The notes beneath the pieces were generated by a model. That model was given only the letters and a program-made list of their open reading frames with translations. It searched no databases and was not told where the DNA came from. A program made the position numbers and the translations under genes. Below, in pieces: positions 26,655 to 36,629 of a DNA stretch of 64,000 bases. The DNA lies in assembly GCA_963834445.1 (NCBI GenBank), contig CAWIBU010000009.1, positions 186,001 through 250,000 of the forward strand, written 5' to 3'. The stretch comes from PALSA-350 sp963834445 (GTDB lineage: Bacteria; Acidobacteriota; Terriglobia; Terriglobales; Acidobacteriaceae). The stretch's first letter is position 1. Each line of letters starts with the position of its first letter.

Positions 26655-29600
26655 ATGAGTCGCCACCAGCAGTTAGGCCACTGTGTTGCTTACTACCCCA
26701 CGCAATCCAATCTTTTCGGCAATTCCCAACAGAGCCGCCACAGCATTTTGAAGCCAAGCCTCTTCCTGCAGCTCGCCTTGTTGACGTTGCTTGCCGTCTT
26801 TTTCCCAGGTGCGAAACTGCATGCGCAGTCGGGCTCCATCACCGGGACCATCGTGGACCCTTCCGGAGCAGCCATACCTGGAGCCCAGGTCCAGCTCACT
26901 GACCAGGCAACAGGCAACGTAACGCGCGAAGCGACCTCAGATGCCACTGGCACCTTCCGCGCTCTGAACGTGCCTCCTGGTACCTACAAGATCAAAGTGA
27001 CCGCTGCCGGAATGGAGGAGTTGGACCGCAACGGCGTGGTGCTCGATCAGGATCAGAGCCTGGGCTTAGGCCAGGTTGCGTTGACGCTGGGACAGGCCAC
27101 GCAAACCGTAACCGTCTCTACCCAAACCCCCTTGATCGATACCGCGACTTCGAGCAACGCCGCCGTTATCGACAAGCGGCAGGTGACTGAGCAGCCGTTA
27201 AACGGTCGAGACTTCGAATCCCTGCTGACGACGCTGCCCGGAGTGGTAACCAATAACAACTCGCAATTCCGGCTGGTCTTCAATCAGACCGACGATTTCT
27301 ACGTAAACGGTATGCGTGGTACTGACAACAATTTCTTTCTCGACGGCATCATTAACACCGACGTGGGCGCGAACGATGGTGAATACACCGCGCCCAGTCT
27401 GGATGCTGTCGGCGAATTTAAAACGCTGACCGGCAACTTCAACGCCGAGTATGGCCGCAGCCCGGGCGTCATGATTCTCATTAATATCAAGAGCGGTGGC
27501 GAACACTTCCATGGAACGGCGTGGGAGTTCAACCGCAACACTGCCTACAACGCCAATGACTGGTTCAGCAACCATCAGGGTTCGGCCAGGCCCATCCTCA
27601 AGTTCAACCAGTTTGGCGGCAATATCGGCGGCTATATTCCCATCCCGAAGGTCTCGCCAAGGAGCGACAAGAAGGCTTTTTTCTTCTTCAACTACGAAGG
27701 CACCCGCGCGAATCGGCCCAACGGAGCGACCTATTACACCGTGCCGCAGCCGTCTATGCTCGGCATCGGGACACCCAATGGCCAGGCCGATTTGTCTCCG
27801 GTCTACCGTTCGGGCAATCTGTGCGACTTCAATGGCACCGCGAACTGCACGCCGATCCACGATACCAATGGAAATCTGGTGCGGAACGGGCAGGTCTTCG
27901 TGCCCGGAACCATCAAGTACAACTCCGTCGGTGAGATTGAAACCGGAACCCCCTACGCGGGAAACATCATTCCCGCATCGCAATTCAACAGCCAGTATGC
28001 GGCCATGATCAAGTACTTCACCCCCGCCTACAGGGGTAGCTTCACCCATCCCACCTACAACAATGGGTTCGGCGATGAGCAACAGGTGAATTTCCAGGAC
28101 ACGTACACGTTCACGAAAAATCAGTACATTGTGCGCGTGGACTACAACTTTGGGCCCAAGGCCAACGCCTTCTTCCGCTACGTGGACGACCGTCAGCAGG
28201 AAAGTGACGGCTACGGCATCTTCTCCGGCAACAGCTTCCCCGTGCTTCCGCAGTATCGCAAGAAGCCAGGTAAGAGCTACGGCTGGAGCCTGGTCAATGT
28301 CATCTCCCCAACCCTGACCAACGAAGCAACGGTGGGTTGGTTGCATCTGACCCAGGTGGTCGACATTGTTCCCGGCACGTCGAAGTCGCTCTATGACAAG
28401 ACCGCGTTGGGCTTTAACTTCAGCGACATCTATCCTTCGACAAATACGCACAACCTGGCCCCCAACATTAATACTGGCGACGGTTACATCAACATCAGTC
28501 CCTTTCCTTCGGGCTGGACTTCTACCGGCAATACGCTCGTCGCTACCGATGACGTAACCAAGATCCTGGGCAGCCACGTCATCAAGTTCGGCCTTTTCGC
28601 CGATCTGAATGAGAATGGCCAGGAAGGCAACTGGACAGAGAATCCCAACCTGAACTTTGGCGCCAGCAATCAGAATCCGTTTAACAGCAACTCAGGAATT
28701 GCCAATACTCTCTTGGGAAACTACACGACGGTGAGCCAATCGAATATTTTCGCCTTCGGGCATTTTCACTTCTTCCAATATGAAGGCTATGTCCAGGATA
28801 CCTGGAAGGCAACGCCGCGCCTTACCCTGGACGCAGGCGTTCGCTATGAGTTCATCGGGCCAACCTACACCACCGGTCAGTACCACCAATATTATTTCGT
28901 GCCCGGTGCCTACAATCCTGCGAACGCAGTAGCGATCAACACTGCACCCAATATTCCAGGTCAGGCGCCTACGCAGGGCTCGATCATTACTGGTTCGGGT
29001 AACCCCTATAACGGCATGGTGCAGGAAGGTACGAACGGATTGCCCAAAGGCGGAATCAACTTCCGCTGGAACAACTTTGGTCCACGCCTCGGCTTCGCCT
29101 ACGACGTGTTTGGCGATGGCAAGACTGCACTTCGCGGTGGCGCGGGTGTCTTCTTCGAACGTCAGCAACAGAACGTTTTCAACTTCGGCGGTATCAGCAA
29201 TCCGCCAACCGTCTACACGCCAACGGTTTATGGCGGCAACATTGCCAATATCTCTCCGAGTCTGGCCAATGGCGCACCGCTGACCCCATCGGGAGGAATT
29301 CTCTCTGCGGACCGGGCGGGTCAAATCCCAACCACCTACGGCTATAACCTGGGCCTGCAACGTGAGTTGCCGCTCAAGCTCGTGTTCGACATCGGCTATG
29401 TAGGCAATACCAGCCGGCACCAGGTATATGTTCAGGAACTCGAGCAACTGCCGCTCGGTTACACCACGAGCACGCCCATTCTTTCCACCGTCAACAACGT
29501 CTCTGCGGCTATTCTGCCCTATAAGGGATATAGCTCCATCCACTTCACCCGATTTGGCGCCAGCAGCGCTTATAACGGTCTCCAGGTTAAGCTGACTCGT

Positions 29601-30341
29601 CGATTCAGCAATTCCTTAACCATCAATGCGGACTACACCTGGTCGAAGGCGATTGACCTTTTCGATCAGGATAACCAGCCGGACGACATTCCGGATCAGG
29701 CACAGATACATAAGTTCTACGCGCCTGCAGGCTTCGATCGCCGCAACGTGTTCAACTTCCAATACGTATACAACCTTCCCAATTTCGAAGGGCACAGCAA
29801 GCTGGTCAAGCTGACCGCCGGTGGTTGGGAGTATTCGGGAGTAACGCAGTTCTGGAGTGGCAGTCCCTGCCTCAACGGCGATAGCCCGACGGATGACGCC
29901 TGCGATCTGACCTCCAGCGGTAACCTGGGCAACGGCGGCTTTGGCCACATTCGTCCTGACTACATCGGTGGCCCGATCAAGACTGCTCACAGCCACAACC
30001 AGCCCGCAGGACAGAATCCGATGTGGTTCAACCCGGCGGCCTTTGCTTCACCGGCTCCCGGCAGCTTCGGAGATTTCCATCGCAACTCGATCTACGGCCC
30101 CGGCATTTTGAACTTCAACATGTCACTCTTCAAGAACTTCAACTTCACCGAAAACACCCGGATCCAATTGCGGCTGGAGGCGTTCAACGTGTTCAACCAT
30201 ACCCAGTGGGCAAACATCAACAACACCCTGTCCGCGCCCACGAATGGAACGTCTTTCGCCAACTACGCCGGCAGTTCGGGACAGATCACCAGTGCACGTG
30301 ATCCGCGCCAGCTGCAACTCGCGGGTAAGTTCTACTTCTAA
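26655..30341 (+). CDS. TonB-dependent receptor, Oar-like, 1228 aa
   Basis: Outer-membrane importer. Start ATG 26655 is four bases after GGAGG; earlier in-frame ATGs such as 26502 fall in the promoter. A long N-terminus (MSRHQQLGHCVAYYPTQSNL) precedes a signal helix (SLFLQLALLTLLAVFFPG) cleaved near LHAQS. Then CarboxypepD_reg (about 58-140: GSITGTIVDPSGAAIPGAQV), a plug domain with LNGRDFESLLTTLPGVV and NNFFLDGIINTDVGANDGEY, and a barrel of about 900 residues ending in LQLAGKFYF. LacI control and the palindromic operator suggest a role in uptake of a specific oligosaccharide. A strong terminator follows, so it is probably transcribed alone. Confidence 0.95.
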   Translation: MSRHQQLGHCVAYYPTQSNLFGNSQQSRHSILKPSLFLQLALLTLLAVFFPGAKLHAQSGSITGTIVDPSGAAIPGAQVQLTDQATGNVTREATSDATGTFRALNVPPGTYKIKVTAAGMEELDRNGVVLDQDQSLGLGQVALTLGQATQTVTVSTQTPLIDTATSSNAAVIDKRQVTEQPLNGRDFESLLTTLPGVVTNNNSQFRLVFNQTDDFYVNGMRGTDNNFFLDGIINTDVGANDGEYTAPSLDAVGEFKTLTGNFNAEYGRSPGVMILINIKSGGEHFHGTAWEFNRNTAYNANDWFSNHQGSARPILKFNQFGGNIGGYIPIPKVSPRSDKKAFFFFNYEGTRANRPNGATYYTVPQPSMLGIGTPNGQADLSPVYRSGNLCDFNGTANCTPIHDTNGNLVRNGQVFVPGTIKYNSVGEIETGTPYAGNIIPASQFNSQYAAMIKYFTPAYRGSFTHPTYNNGFGDEQQVNFQDTYTFTKNQYIVRVDYNFGPKANAFFRYVDDRQQESDGYGIFSGNSFPVLPQYRKKPGKSYGWSLVNVISPTLTNEATVGWLHLTQVVDIVPGTSKSLYDKTALGFNFSDIYPSTNTHNLAPNINTGDGYINISPFPSGWTSTGNTLVATDDVTKILGSHVIKFGLFADLNENGQEGNWTENPNLNFGASNQNPFNSNSGIANTLLGNYTTVSQSNIFAFGHFHFFQYEGYVQDTWKATPRLTLDAGVRYEFIGPTYTTGQYHQYYFVPGAYNPANAVAINTAPNIPGQAPTQGSIITGSGNPYNGMVQEGTNGLPKGGINFRWNNFGPRLGFAYDVFGDGKTALRGGAGVFFERQQQNVFNFGGISNPPTVYTPTVYGGNIANISPSLANGAPLTPSGGILSADRAGQIPTTYGYNLGLQRELPLKLVFDIGYVGNTSRHQVYVQELEQLPLGYTTSTPILSTVNNVSAAILPYKGYSSIHFTRFGASSAYNGLQVKLTRRFSNSLTINADYTWSKAIDLFDQDNQPDDIPDQAQIHKFYAPAGFDRRNVFNFQYVYNLPNFEGHSKLVKLTAGGWEYSGVTQFWSGSPCLNGDSPTDDACDLTSSGNLGNGGFGHIRPDYIGGPIKTAHSHNQPAGQNPMWFNPAAFASPAPGSFGDFHRNSIYGPGILNFNMSLFKNFNFTENTRIQLRLEAFNVFNHTQWANINNTLSAPTNGTSFANYAGSSGQITSARDPRQLQLAGKFYF

Positions 30342-30357
30342 CCTCTCCCTCTGAGTG

Positions 30358-30393
30358 AATGGCCGGACTCATGTTGTAATGAGTCCGGCCATT
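30358..30393 (+). terminator. intrinsic terminator after the TonB receptor
   Basis: Perfect 15-bp stem (30358-30372 with 30379-30393), six-base loop GTTGTA, followed by TTATTTG. It begins 17 bases after the receptor stop. An in-frame ATG at 30355 for the next gene would fall inside it, which argues for the later start at 30436. Confidence 0.93.
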
Positions 30394-30435
30394 TTATTTG
30401 TTGGCGCAGAGTTCTATGATGAACAAGACGTCTTC

Positions 30436-31587
30436 ATGAAACTTACTGCGTTTGCCATCGCGATGGTCTTGCTCGTTATCCCTGGTGTCGCATCGGCTGC
30501 ACAGCCGGATAGCGCCCGGCAAATCTTCGAGGCTGCGACCCAGGCGTTGAACGCCGGTGATTATTCAACCGCTGAGACAGGGTTCAACCAAGTCCTGCAG
30601 AGCGATCCGCACAATGTGAGTGCGCTCGCAAATCTGGGCGTCCTGTACGCCAAAACCCACCGCTATGGCAAAGCAATCGACGTTTACCAACGGGTGCTCC
30701 GCATCAGCCCCCAGCTGCGTCAGATCCAGCTCGATCTCGGCCTCGCTTACCTTAAGCAGGAGGACTACCTGCATGCGCTGCCGTATTTCCGCCAGCTGCA
30801 TAGCAAGTCGCCTTCCGATCCGCAGGCTACGATGCTGCTCGCCACCTGCCTCACCTTCAGCGGGCATCCCGAGCAGGGTCTCGCTCTCTTAAAGCCCCTG
30901 ACCGAGGGAGAAGGCGCAGATCCCGCAGCCCTCTACTTGCTGGGTGTCGCCTATGCGCGCGCGGGCCAGGCGCAACCAGCGCAGGACGTATTCACCCGGC
31001 TCTTTGCCGATAGTGCGACCCCCGCTCAGGCGAATTTTCTACTGGGTCAGGCATACTACGACGCCGCACGATTCCGTGAGGCGGAGCAGGCTTACAACGC
31101 CGTGCTGCAGGCGGATCCAGCGTTCCCGGGCGTCCATCGCGAACTAGGCAAGGTCTACATCAGCCTGCAAAAAAACGTGGATGCCGAGCAGCAGCTGAAA
31201 CAGGCGATCGCAGCCGACCCGCGGGATGCCAGCGCGCTCTACTTTCTGGGGGCGCTTCTGGTGCAGTCGCAGCGTTATCCAGAAGGGCTCTCCTATCTGG
31301 AGAAGGCACAGGCGATGACGCCGGATTCCTGGGCGACCTATTTTTATATGGGCAAGGCTCAATTTCAGCAGCACGATACAGCGGCGGCCGTGCGCCTGCT
31401 ACGCCAGGCGACCGACATGAATCCTGAAGATGCGGGATCCTTTTATCTGCTCGCCCGCGCCCTGCGGTCCGAAGGTCATATGCAAGCGGCGGATGCTGCC
31501 ATGCAACGCGTCGTGCAACTGCACACCTCATCGCTGGACGCAGAGAAGCATGCTCTCAAAGATGCTGGCGTGGTCGGAGCGCGCTGA
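30436..31587 (+). CDS. exported TPR-repeat protein
   Basis: 383 residues. MKLTAFAIAMVLLVIPGVAS is a Sec signal peptide (cleavage near ASA). The rest is tandem tetratricopeptide repeats, about ten, with the usual consensus (ALANLGVLYAKTHRYGKAID, LQLDLGLAYLKQEDYLHALP-type, GVAYARAGQAQPAQDVFTRL), so it is a periplasmic scaffold for protein or peptide binding. Earlier in-frame starts fall in the terminator of the receptor gene. The ribosome site for 30436 is weak. TPR proteins of this kind are often seen beside acidobacterial TonB receptors; the partner here is unknown. It ends 4 bp from the next convergent gene. Confidence 0.85.
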   Translation: MKLTAFAIAMVLLVIPGVASAAQPDSARQIFEAATQALNAGDYSTAETGFNQVLQSDPHNVSALANLGVLYAKTHRYGKAIDVYQRVLRISPQLRQIQLDLGLAYLKQEDYLHALPYFRQLHSKSPSDPQATMLLATCLTFSGHPEQGLALLKPLTEGEGADPAALYLLGVAYARAGQAQPAQDVFTRLFADSATPAQANFLLGQAYYDAARFREAEQAYNAVLQADPAFPGVHRELGKVYISLQKNVDAEQQLKQAIAADPRDASALYFLGALLVQSQRYPEGLSYLEKAQAMTPDSWATYFYMGKAQFQQHDTAAAVRLLRQATDMNPEDAGSFYLLARALRSEGHMQAADAAMQRVVQLHTSSLDAEKHALKDAGVVGAR

Positions 31588-31591
31588 CGTT

Positions 31592-32488
31592 TTATGGATG
31601 CATCACCAGCGTGCGTTCCAGCCGGAACGTCATGGCCGTCTCCGCCGGAACGCTGATCTGTTTGCCGCGCGTGAACAGCTGGGTAAGCGCGCCTCCGCCC
31701 GCCCCCGCCAGCGCGCCGATTCCAGCTCCTTGACCACCGCCGAACACGGCGCCCATCAAGGCGCCGATCCCCGCGCCGCCGCCCGTATACTCCGCCGTTC
31801 GGCGGTTCGCGCCCAGACCGCTTCGATTGCTTTCCGTGACCGAGGAACTATCAACCCGGTATGGCTCGCCGTGGAGTTCGACGGAGTAGAGATCCAATAC
31901 AAGCTCAGGACTATGTACTTTCCCCCCGCTGGTGACGTTGCTCACGACCAGCTTGGCCCGCGTTCCCGCGGGAATCGCAATACTGCCGGAACTGCCATAG
32001 ACATCTCGTTGTATGGTCGCGGGATAAAGCTGGCCCGAGGATCCCCGATCCGACCGGATGGAGTCAGACGTGAGAACGACAATGTCTGTGCCTTCAGGAA
32101 TCACCACTGTCGGGATATGGTGCGCCACCGCCGGAGCCGCTGACCCACTCAAAACCAGGGAGCTGACGTCGCGCAGAGGGAACTGATAGTCAATCCCGCC
32201 GTTGCCCTCGAAGGCAAGCATGTCGCCGCCGTTCAACTGGCCGGAGTAAGTCTTGCCATTCCGCAGGGTGACATGATCGGCATTATTCGAAAATACCAGT
32301 GACTGAACGTCCCCAATGGGCATGTCGTAGTGGATGCCCTGCGTATCGGTGAACGAAATAGTTTTATTGCCTTGGGGCGTGTAGTGCCCGGAGTAGCTGG
32401 TGCCATCGCGCAAAACAACAATATCGGCGTAGCCAGGTACGGCAACCAGGAAAAACGTCCCAAGCAGTATTTGCGCTAGCATTCTCAT
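31592..32488 (-). CDS. exported glycine-zipper protein of unknown function
   Basis: 298 residues. MRMLAQILLGTFFLVAVPGY is a signal peptide (cleavage after YA or YADI). Two similar beta-rich repeats follow near 22-110 (VVLRDGTSYSGHYTP and VTLRNGKTYSGQLNG, each followed by a GIHYDMPIGDVQSLVF/GIDYQFPLRDVSSLVL element), then a TrbI/VirB10-like middle (IPEGTDIVVLTSDSIRS, IPAGTRAKLVV) and a glycine zipper (about 230-275: GGGAGIGALMGAVFGGGQGA). The last part (VPAETAMTFRLERTLVM) resembles outer-membrane DUF-type zipper proteins. No enzyme motif is seen. The internal duplication at the N-terminus is notable. Function unknown. Confidence 0.8.
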   Translation of the reverse strand: MRMLAQILLGTFFLVAVPGYADIVVLRDGTSYSGHYTPQGNKTISFTDTQGIHYDMPIGDVQSLVFSNNADHVTLRNGKTYSGQLNGGDMLAFEGNGGIDYQFPLRDVSSLVLSGSAAPAVAHHIPTVVIPEGTDIVVLTSDSIRSDRGSSGQLYPATIQRDVYGSSGSIAIPAGTRAKLVVSNVTSGGKVHSPELVLDLYSVELHGEPYRVDSSSVTESNRSGLGANRRTAEYTGGGAGIGALMGAVFGGGQGAGIGALAGAGGGALTQLFTRGKQISVPAETAMTFRLERTLVMHP

Positions 32489-32965
32489 TCAGCTCGAACC
32501 CCCGAAGAAGATTAAGAGCTAGCCTACAAGAAAGCCCAAAATCTATGGATAAATTTCGTCGTGCGCGAACAGCTGGCGTTCTGTCGGGTTATCGAACACG
32601 CAGATCGCTTGCTTTTAAGCCCGTCCCCCAAATAAATTTCAAAGCCCGTCCCTCAAACAAACTTTTAAGCCCGACCCCAAACAAATTTGTCATCCCGACC
32701 GTAGCGTACCCGAATTCCTGTTTCGCCATGTCAGACAGATCCACGTGTGCGGCTTTCCTTAAGGAAAGCCGCATGAAGTTCGCCAGCGCCATCAACTTCG
32801 ACAGGAATTCGGGGGAGCGAAGTGGAGGGATCTGCGGTGCGCCTTTCCCCCAACCCAAGGCCCAACGAGTGAGCTCGCGAGTTCTATCCGTGCAGTACTT
32901 TATTTCATCACTCAAATTGGCCTGAAGCCAACCCGAAGATCGCTTCGGTCCACCAAACCACTGCC
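32489..32965. other. intergenic region holding a long-form repeat
   Basis: Apart from the repeat at about 32600-32905 nothing is recognised. Short open frames across it are made by the repeat itself and are not genes. Confidence 0.6.
32600..32905 (+). repeat. dispersed modular repeat, long form (copy A)
   Basis: Three tandem leader units (variants of AAGCCCGTCCCTCAAACAAA), TTTGTCATCCCGACCG, then the 105-bp palindromic core (32709-32813), then GCGAAGTGGAGGGATCTGCG and a tail with CGAGTGAGCTCGC. The core has outer arms CCCGAATTCCTGT/ACAGGAATTCGGG at 32709-32721 and 32801-32813 and a 26-bp perfect inner palindrome at 32748-32773 centred on TTAA. Confidence 0.9.
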
Positions 32966-35900
32966 CTAGAAAAGCAGCTTCAACCCAAACTGGATCTGCC
33001 GCGAAGTCGTCGCCGTCGCACTGATCACGCCGGCCGTCGACGAGGGCGCAGCTTCCACCGTAGGCGTTTTCGGTGTCGGTCCCGAACTGTAGACCAGAGG
33101 GTTAGGCGTGGTGAAGTTGGAATGGTTGAGCACATTGAAAAACTCCGCACGAAACTGCGCCCGCAGCCCTTCATGGATCACCGTGCTCTTCGCGAGAGCC
33201 AGATCCAGCTCCGAGAGGCCGGGCCCGGTCAGCGTATCGCGGCCCACATTCCCGAAGGTGCCAGGCGCAGGCGCGCTGAAGGCAGCAGGATTGAACCACT
33301 GCCTCACCGTTTTCGCATAGAGCGGCCCACGGAAATCAGGATTCAGGTTAGGCCGAACGGGGTTACGCGTATCCCCGTTGCCGGTCGGGTTGTAGCCAAG
33401 CTGCGGCGAAAGAGGAAAGCCGCTTTCGAGCGTGGCGATGCTACTGAGCGACCACCCCTCGAACACCTTGTTTGCTGACGAGTTAGCCAACAAGCCATGC
33501 TTGAGGGGCAACTCCCACGTGCCGTTGATGGCGCCCGCATGGCGGATATTCGTGGCCGCAGGCCCATAATCGAGACCTGGATTGCCCGGGTACATCACAT
33601 ACGCCGGCGTGTTTGCCGAGACGCTGGTGTTCCAGGCCGAACCATCGTCCAGATTGCTGGCGAATGTATAAACACCGCGCAACTGCAGCCCGTGCGCTAA
33701 CTGGCGCCGTACATCCACCTCCAGTCCGTTATAGTTACTGATTCCCTGGGAGGCCCACGACGTCGTGTTCGCGACCTTGGAATTGGCCTTGGTCGTGGTC
33801 GGGTAATAAACGGTTCCGGCGGTCAGGCTAGCGGGGCAAGCCGCGGCCGGGCAGACGACGGTCGCCGGCGTATTCTGGTCCTCGGAAAGAATCTGGTGGT
33901 ACCCGTGCGAGCCCACGTAGCCGATAGTCAGCGAAGTGGCCGGAGCAATCTGTCGTTCGACTTTGAAAGTCCAGGCAAGCACGGTCGGCGTGTTGATATC
34001 CGGCTGCACATTGCTGGGCGAGATCTGCCCACTACCGGTCGCCGTTCCCGTAGCCAGGCTCGGCAGCATGGCTACCGTGGTATTGCTGAAAGAGAGCGTG
34101 GTATTAAACGGTGCAGTCTGGTCCAGCCGATAGTCCAGCGTATCGAGAACCGCGCGGTGCACACCGAAGCTGCTCCGCACGGCTGTCTTACCGTTGCCAA
34201 ACAAATCGTAGGCCAGACCAATACGCGGCTCCGGCATGAAGGTTGCGCGGTTGTCAGAGAGAGCAGAACCGCCGACGGTCGGATTGGTGTTCATCACACC
34301 GTCGGTAAATCCGTAATTCGAAGCCCGGCCGTGGGCTTCGTTCCAGCCGTTGGTTGATTCAGAACGGAACCCTGCCCGCAGCTCCAGGCGCGGCGTTACC
34401 TTCCACGCATCTTCGATAAAGCCGGCTCCAAACAAAGATCGCCAGCCCAGCTCCGTGGGCGCAGGCACAACGGTAAAGGTTGCGACGTTGCCTTCGAGGA
34501 AGCTGCTCAGGGTCGAGAAGGACGCCTGTCCGTATTGATTCTGCGCCAGGTTGTCATTCGACTGCAGACGTTGCAGCCACACGCCAATCTCGAGTTGGTG
34601 CCGTCCGTGCGTCCAGAAGATATGCTCGTCCACCGTGAATAGGTTGCGCACCGCCCGGTTGTTGCTGCCGGTGTTCGCCCCCGCGAGCGTCACCTGCGAC
34701 GCACCATTTGACGCCGTGCTGCCGGCGATGACGATGGTGCCGACCGGTTTACCCGCAACCCAACCAGGCACAGAATCGGGTGCTTGCCCGGTGAAGTAGT
34801 ACGCTGCCCGTGAATAACCAACACGAAAGGTGTTCAGCAGGTTCGGCGAAAAGACATGCTGCTCCTGCGCGCTCACAACCTGCTCGCGCAAGCGTTCAAA
34901 AATGGTGGAGTACGGATTCTGCGACGGAGTATTCGCATCACTGTCGTCCACCGTGTAAACCCCAAAGAGCAAATCGTTTTGGGTGAGATTGGCATCGATC
35001 CGGGTCGTGCCAAAATCCTCCCGAACGTGTTGCGGCGGATTGGCAAAAGCCTCCGCAATGCCGCTCGGCGTGCCATTTGGGTTGAGCAGCTCAGCCCCGT
35101 TGGCGGTTGGCCATAGGGCAAACAGCGGTCGTACAGCAGCCGTAGCCGCTGCCCGCGATGCGTCGTCGGGAACAAAGCTGAGCGCGCTCAGGCCAAGATT
35201 TTGCCGGTAACCTTCATAGTTGCCGAAAGCAAAAAGTTTATCTTGCCGCAGCGCGCCCCCTACCGCCGCGCCAAAGTTATTGCGTTGAAATTCGGGGATC
35301 CGCGCCTGGTCAAAATAATTGCGAGCGTCGAGCGCGCTATTGCGCAGGAATTCATACACCGAGCCGTGCAACTGGTTGCCGCCCGATGCAGTGATGATCG
35401 AGATCTGCGCACCGGTGCGTTTGCCGTAGTTCGCGCCGTAGGTATCGCTGACCACATTAAATTCGCGCACCGCATCCACCCCAAGCAGTTGGCCGCTGGT
35501 GCCGCCGGGGGTCACGTTGATGAGCGAGGCCCCGGTGTACTCAATCCCATTCAACAGAAAGAGATTGTCTTGCGGGCGCCGGCCAGAAACGGAATACATA
35601 TTGCCGACCGACGAATTCGAGGTGCCCACGCCACCCGAGCGCTGCGTCGTATAGCTCACCGATGCAGGGTTCAGCTGCACCAGCTGGTCAAAGCTGCGTC
35701 CGTTGAGCGGTAATTCCTTCACCTGGCGCTCATCGACCAGGCCTTGCGACTGCAAAGTCGACGTATCGACCACCGACGGCGTATCGACTACCGATACGCT
35801 TTGCTGCACGCCGCCTACCGTAAGCGCCAGGTGCAGCTGCACATTTTGTCCCACCGTCAGCACGATTCCCGTGCGCGTAAGGGGCGCGAAACCTTCTCGT

Positions 35901-36151
35901 GAAACCGACACGGTATAGACGCCAACCGCAACCGAAGGAGCCGAGAAGGTGCCGCCCTCCGCGGTCGTGAACTTGCGCTCGCTGCCGGTCTCATCGTTGC
36001 GGATGAGAACCTCGGCCCGTGTGATGGCGGCGCCGGCCGGATCCACCACCTCCCCGGAGATCGTGCCGCCCACCATCTGCGCGCGGGCGCGTATCACAAG
36101 AAATGTAACTGCAATAAGGACAGAGAACAGGCAAGACCGCATGAGGCGCAT
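32966..36151 (-). CDS. TonB-dependent receptor, Oar-like, 1061 aa
   Basis: Third large receptor of the window. I chose ATG 36151 (GGAG seven bases upstream) over a TTG at 36163; it gives MRLMRSCLFSVLIAVTFLVI as signal peptide, cleaved near RAQ. CarboxypepD_reg about 25-110 (GGTISGEVVDPAGAAITRAE), plug about 125-250 with LPLNGRSFDQLVQLNPASV and LFLLNGIEYTGASLINV, and a barrel with the end LKLLF, a terminal Phe. Sequence ASGGNQLHGSVYEFLRNSAL is a hallmark of the acidobacterial receptors. It stands alone with no regulator next to it; the upstream region holds short hairpins and a decayed amidohydrolase. Substrate unknown. Confidence 0.95.
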   Translation of the reverse strand: MRLMRSCLFSVLIAVTFLVIRARAQMVGGTISGEVVDPAGAAITRAEVLIRNDETGSERKFTTAEGGTFSAPSVAVGVYTVSVSREGFAPLTRTGIVLTVGQNVQLHLALTVGGVQQSVSVVDTPSVVDTSTLQSQGLVDERQVKELPLNGRSFDQLVQLNPASVSYTTQRSGGVGTSNSSVGNMYSVSGRRPQDNLFLLNGIEYTGASLINVTPGGTSGQLLGVDAVREFNVVSDTYGANYGKRTGAQISIITASGGNQLHGSVYEFLRNSALDARNYFDQARIPEFQRNNFGAAVGGALRQDKLFAFGNYEGYRQNLGLSALSFVPDDASRAAATAAVRPLFALWPTANGAELLNPNGTPSGIAEAFANPPQHVREDFGTTRIDANLTQNDLLFGVYTVDDSDANTPSQNPYSTIFERLREQVVSAQEQHVFSPNLLNTFRVGYSRAAYYFTGQAPDSVPGWVAGKPVGTIVIAGSTASNGASQVTLAGANTGSNNRAVRNLFTVDEHIFWTHGRHQLEIGVWLQRLQSNDNLAQNQYGQASFSTLSSFLEGNVATFTVVPAPTELGWRSLFGAGFIEDAWKVTPRLELRAGFRSESTNGWNEAHGRASNYGFTDGVMNTNPTVGGSALSDNRATFMPEPRIGLAYDLFGNGKTAVRSSFGVHRAVLDTLDYRLDQTAPFNTTLSFSNTTVAMLPSLATGTATGSGQISPSNVQPDINTPTVLAWTFKVERQIAPATSLTIGYVGSHGYHQILSEDQNTPATVVCPAAACPASLTAGTVYYPTTTKANSKVANTTSWASQGISNYNGLEVDVRRQLAHGLQLRGVYTFASNLDDGSAWNTSVSANTPAYVMYPGNPGLDYGPAATNIRHAGAINGTWELPLKHGLLANSSANKVFEGWSLSSIATLESGFPLSPQLGYNPTGNGDTRNPVRPNLNPDFRGPLYAKTVRQWFNPAAFSAPAPGTFGNVGRDTLTGPGLSELDLALAKSTVIHEGLRAQFRAEFFNVLNHSNFTTPNPLVYSSGPTPKTPTVEAAPSSTAGVISATATTSRQIQFGLKLLF

Positions 36152-36629
36152 GAACAACTCCAATAAGATAGGTTTCCGGTCCGGGAATAGAGGAACGAGC
36201 GGTTAGCGGCGACAACAGGACCGGAAGCAGCGCTGCAAGAGGTGAGCGCGCGATGCAAGGCTGCCTGCTATCCTGAGTCTGAAGCCCATTGAAAAAGTTT
36301 CCTTCGCTTTTGTATCAGGGCCCGACTTTAGTCGGGCAGTAAATTTATGGAAATAGGAGGGGCTGCCTCGCCGCAGCGAGCTTTAGCCCCTGAGGCCGTT
36401 CTTCGCTGTGGATTTCCTGTAAAAGAGAGAATCAGTGGTGATTCAGGCTGTTGCGCGCTTTAAAGCGAACAACAACAGCTGGCCTGCGCCGAGGAGGCGC
36501 GGCAACAACAAACACGGTGGTGGGCAACTAACGTCACTCTAAAACACTAACATATCTCCACCGCAGTGAACACTCCGAAGTATCCCGGAGATTAACTGCG
36601 GTCATAGCAGCGGGTTACCGTTGCTTACG
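36152..36629. repeat. intergenic region with two hairpins
   Basis: Upstream of the receptor. Shows GCCCGACT (36320-36327) paired with AGTCGGGC (36330-36337), and AGGGGCT (36358-36364) paired with AGCCCCT (36385-36391). Such GGGGCTTTAGCCCCT-type elements look like another dispersed intergenic family, but there is no second copy in this window. No gene is seen. Confidence 0.55.

Noticed and set aside
27198..28577. Minus-strand frame of 459 codons under the second TonB receptor
   Set aside because: Long, but valine/arginine-rich with no domain; length follows from the codon bias of the receptor on the other strand.
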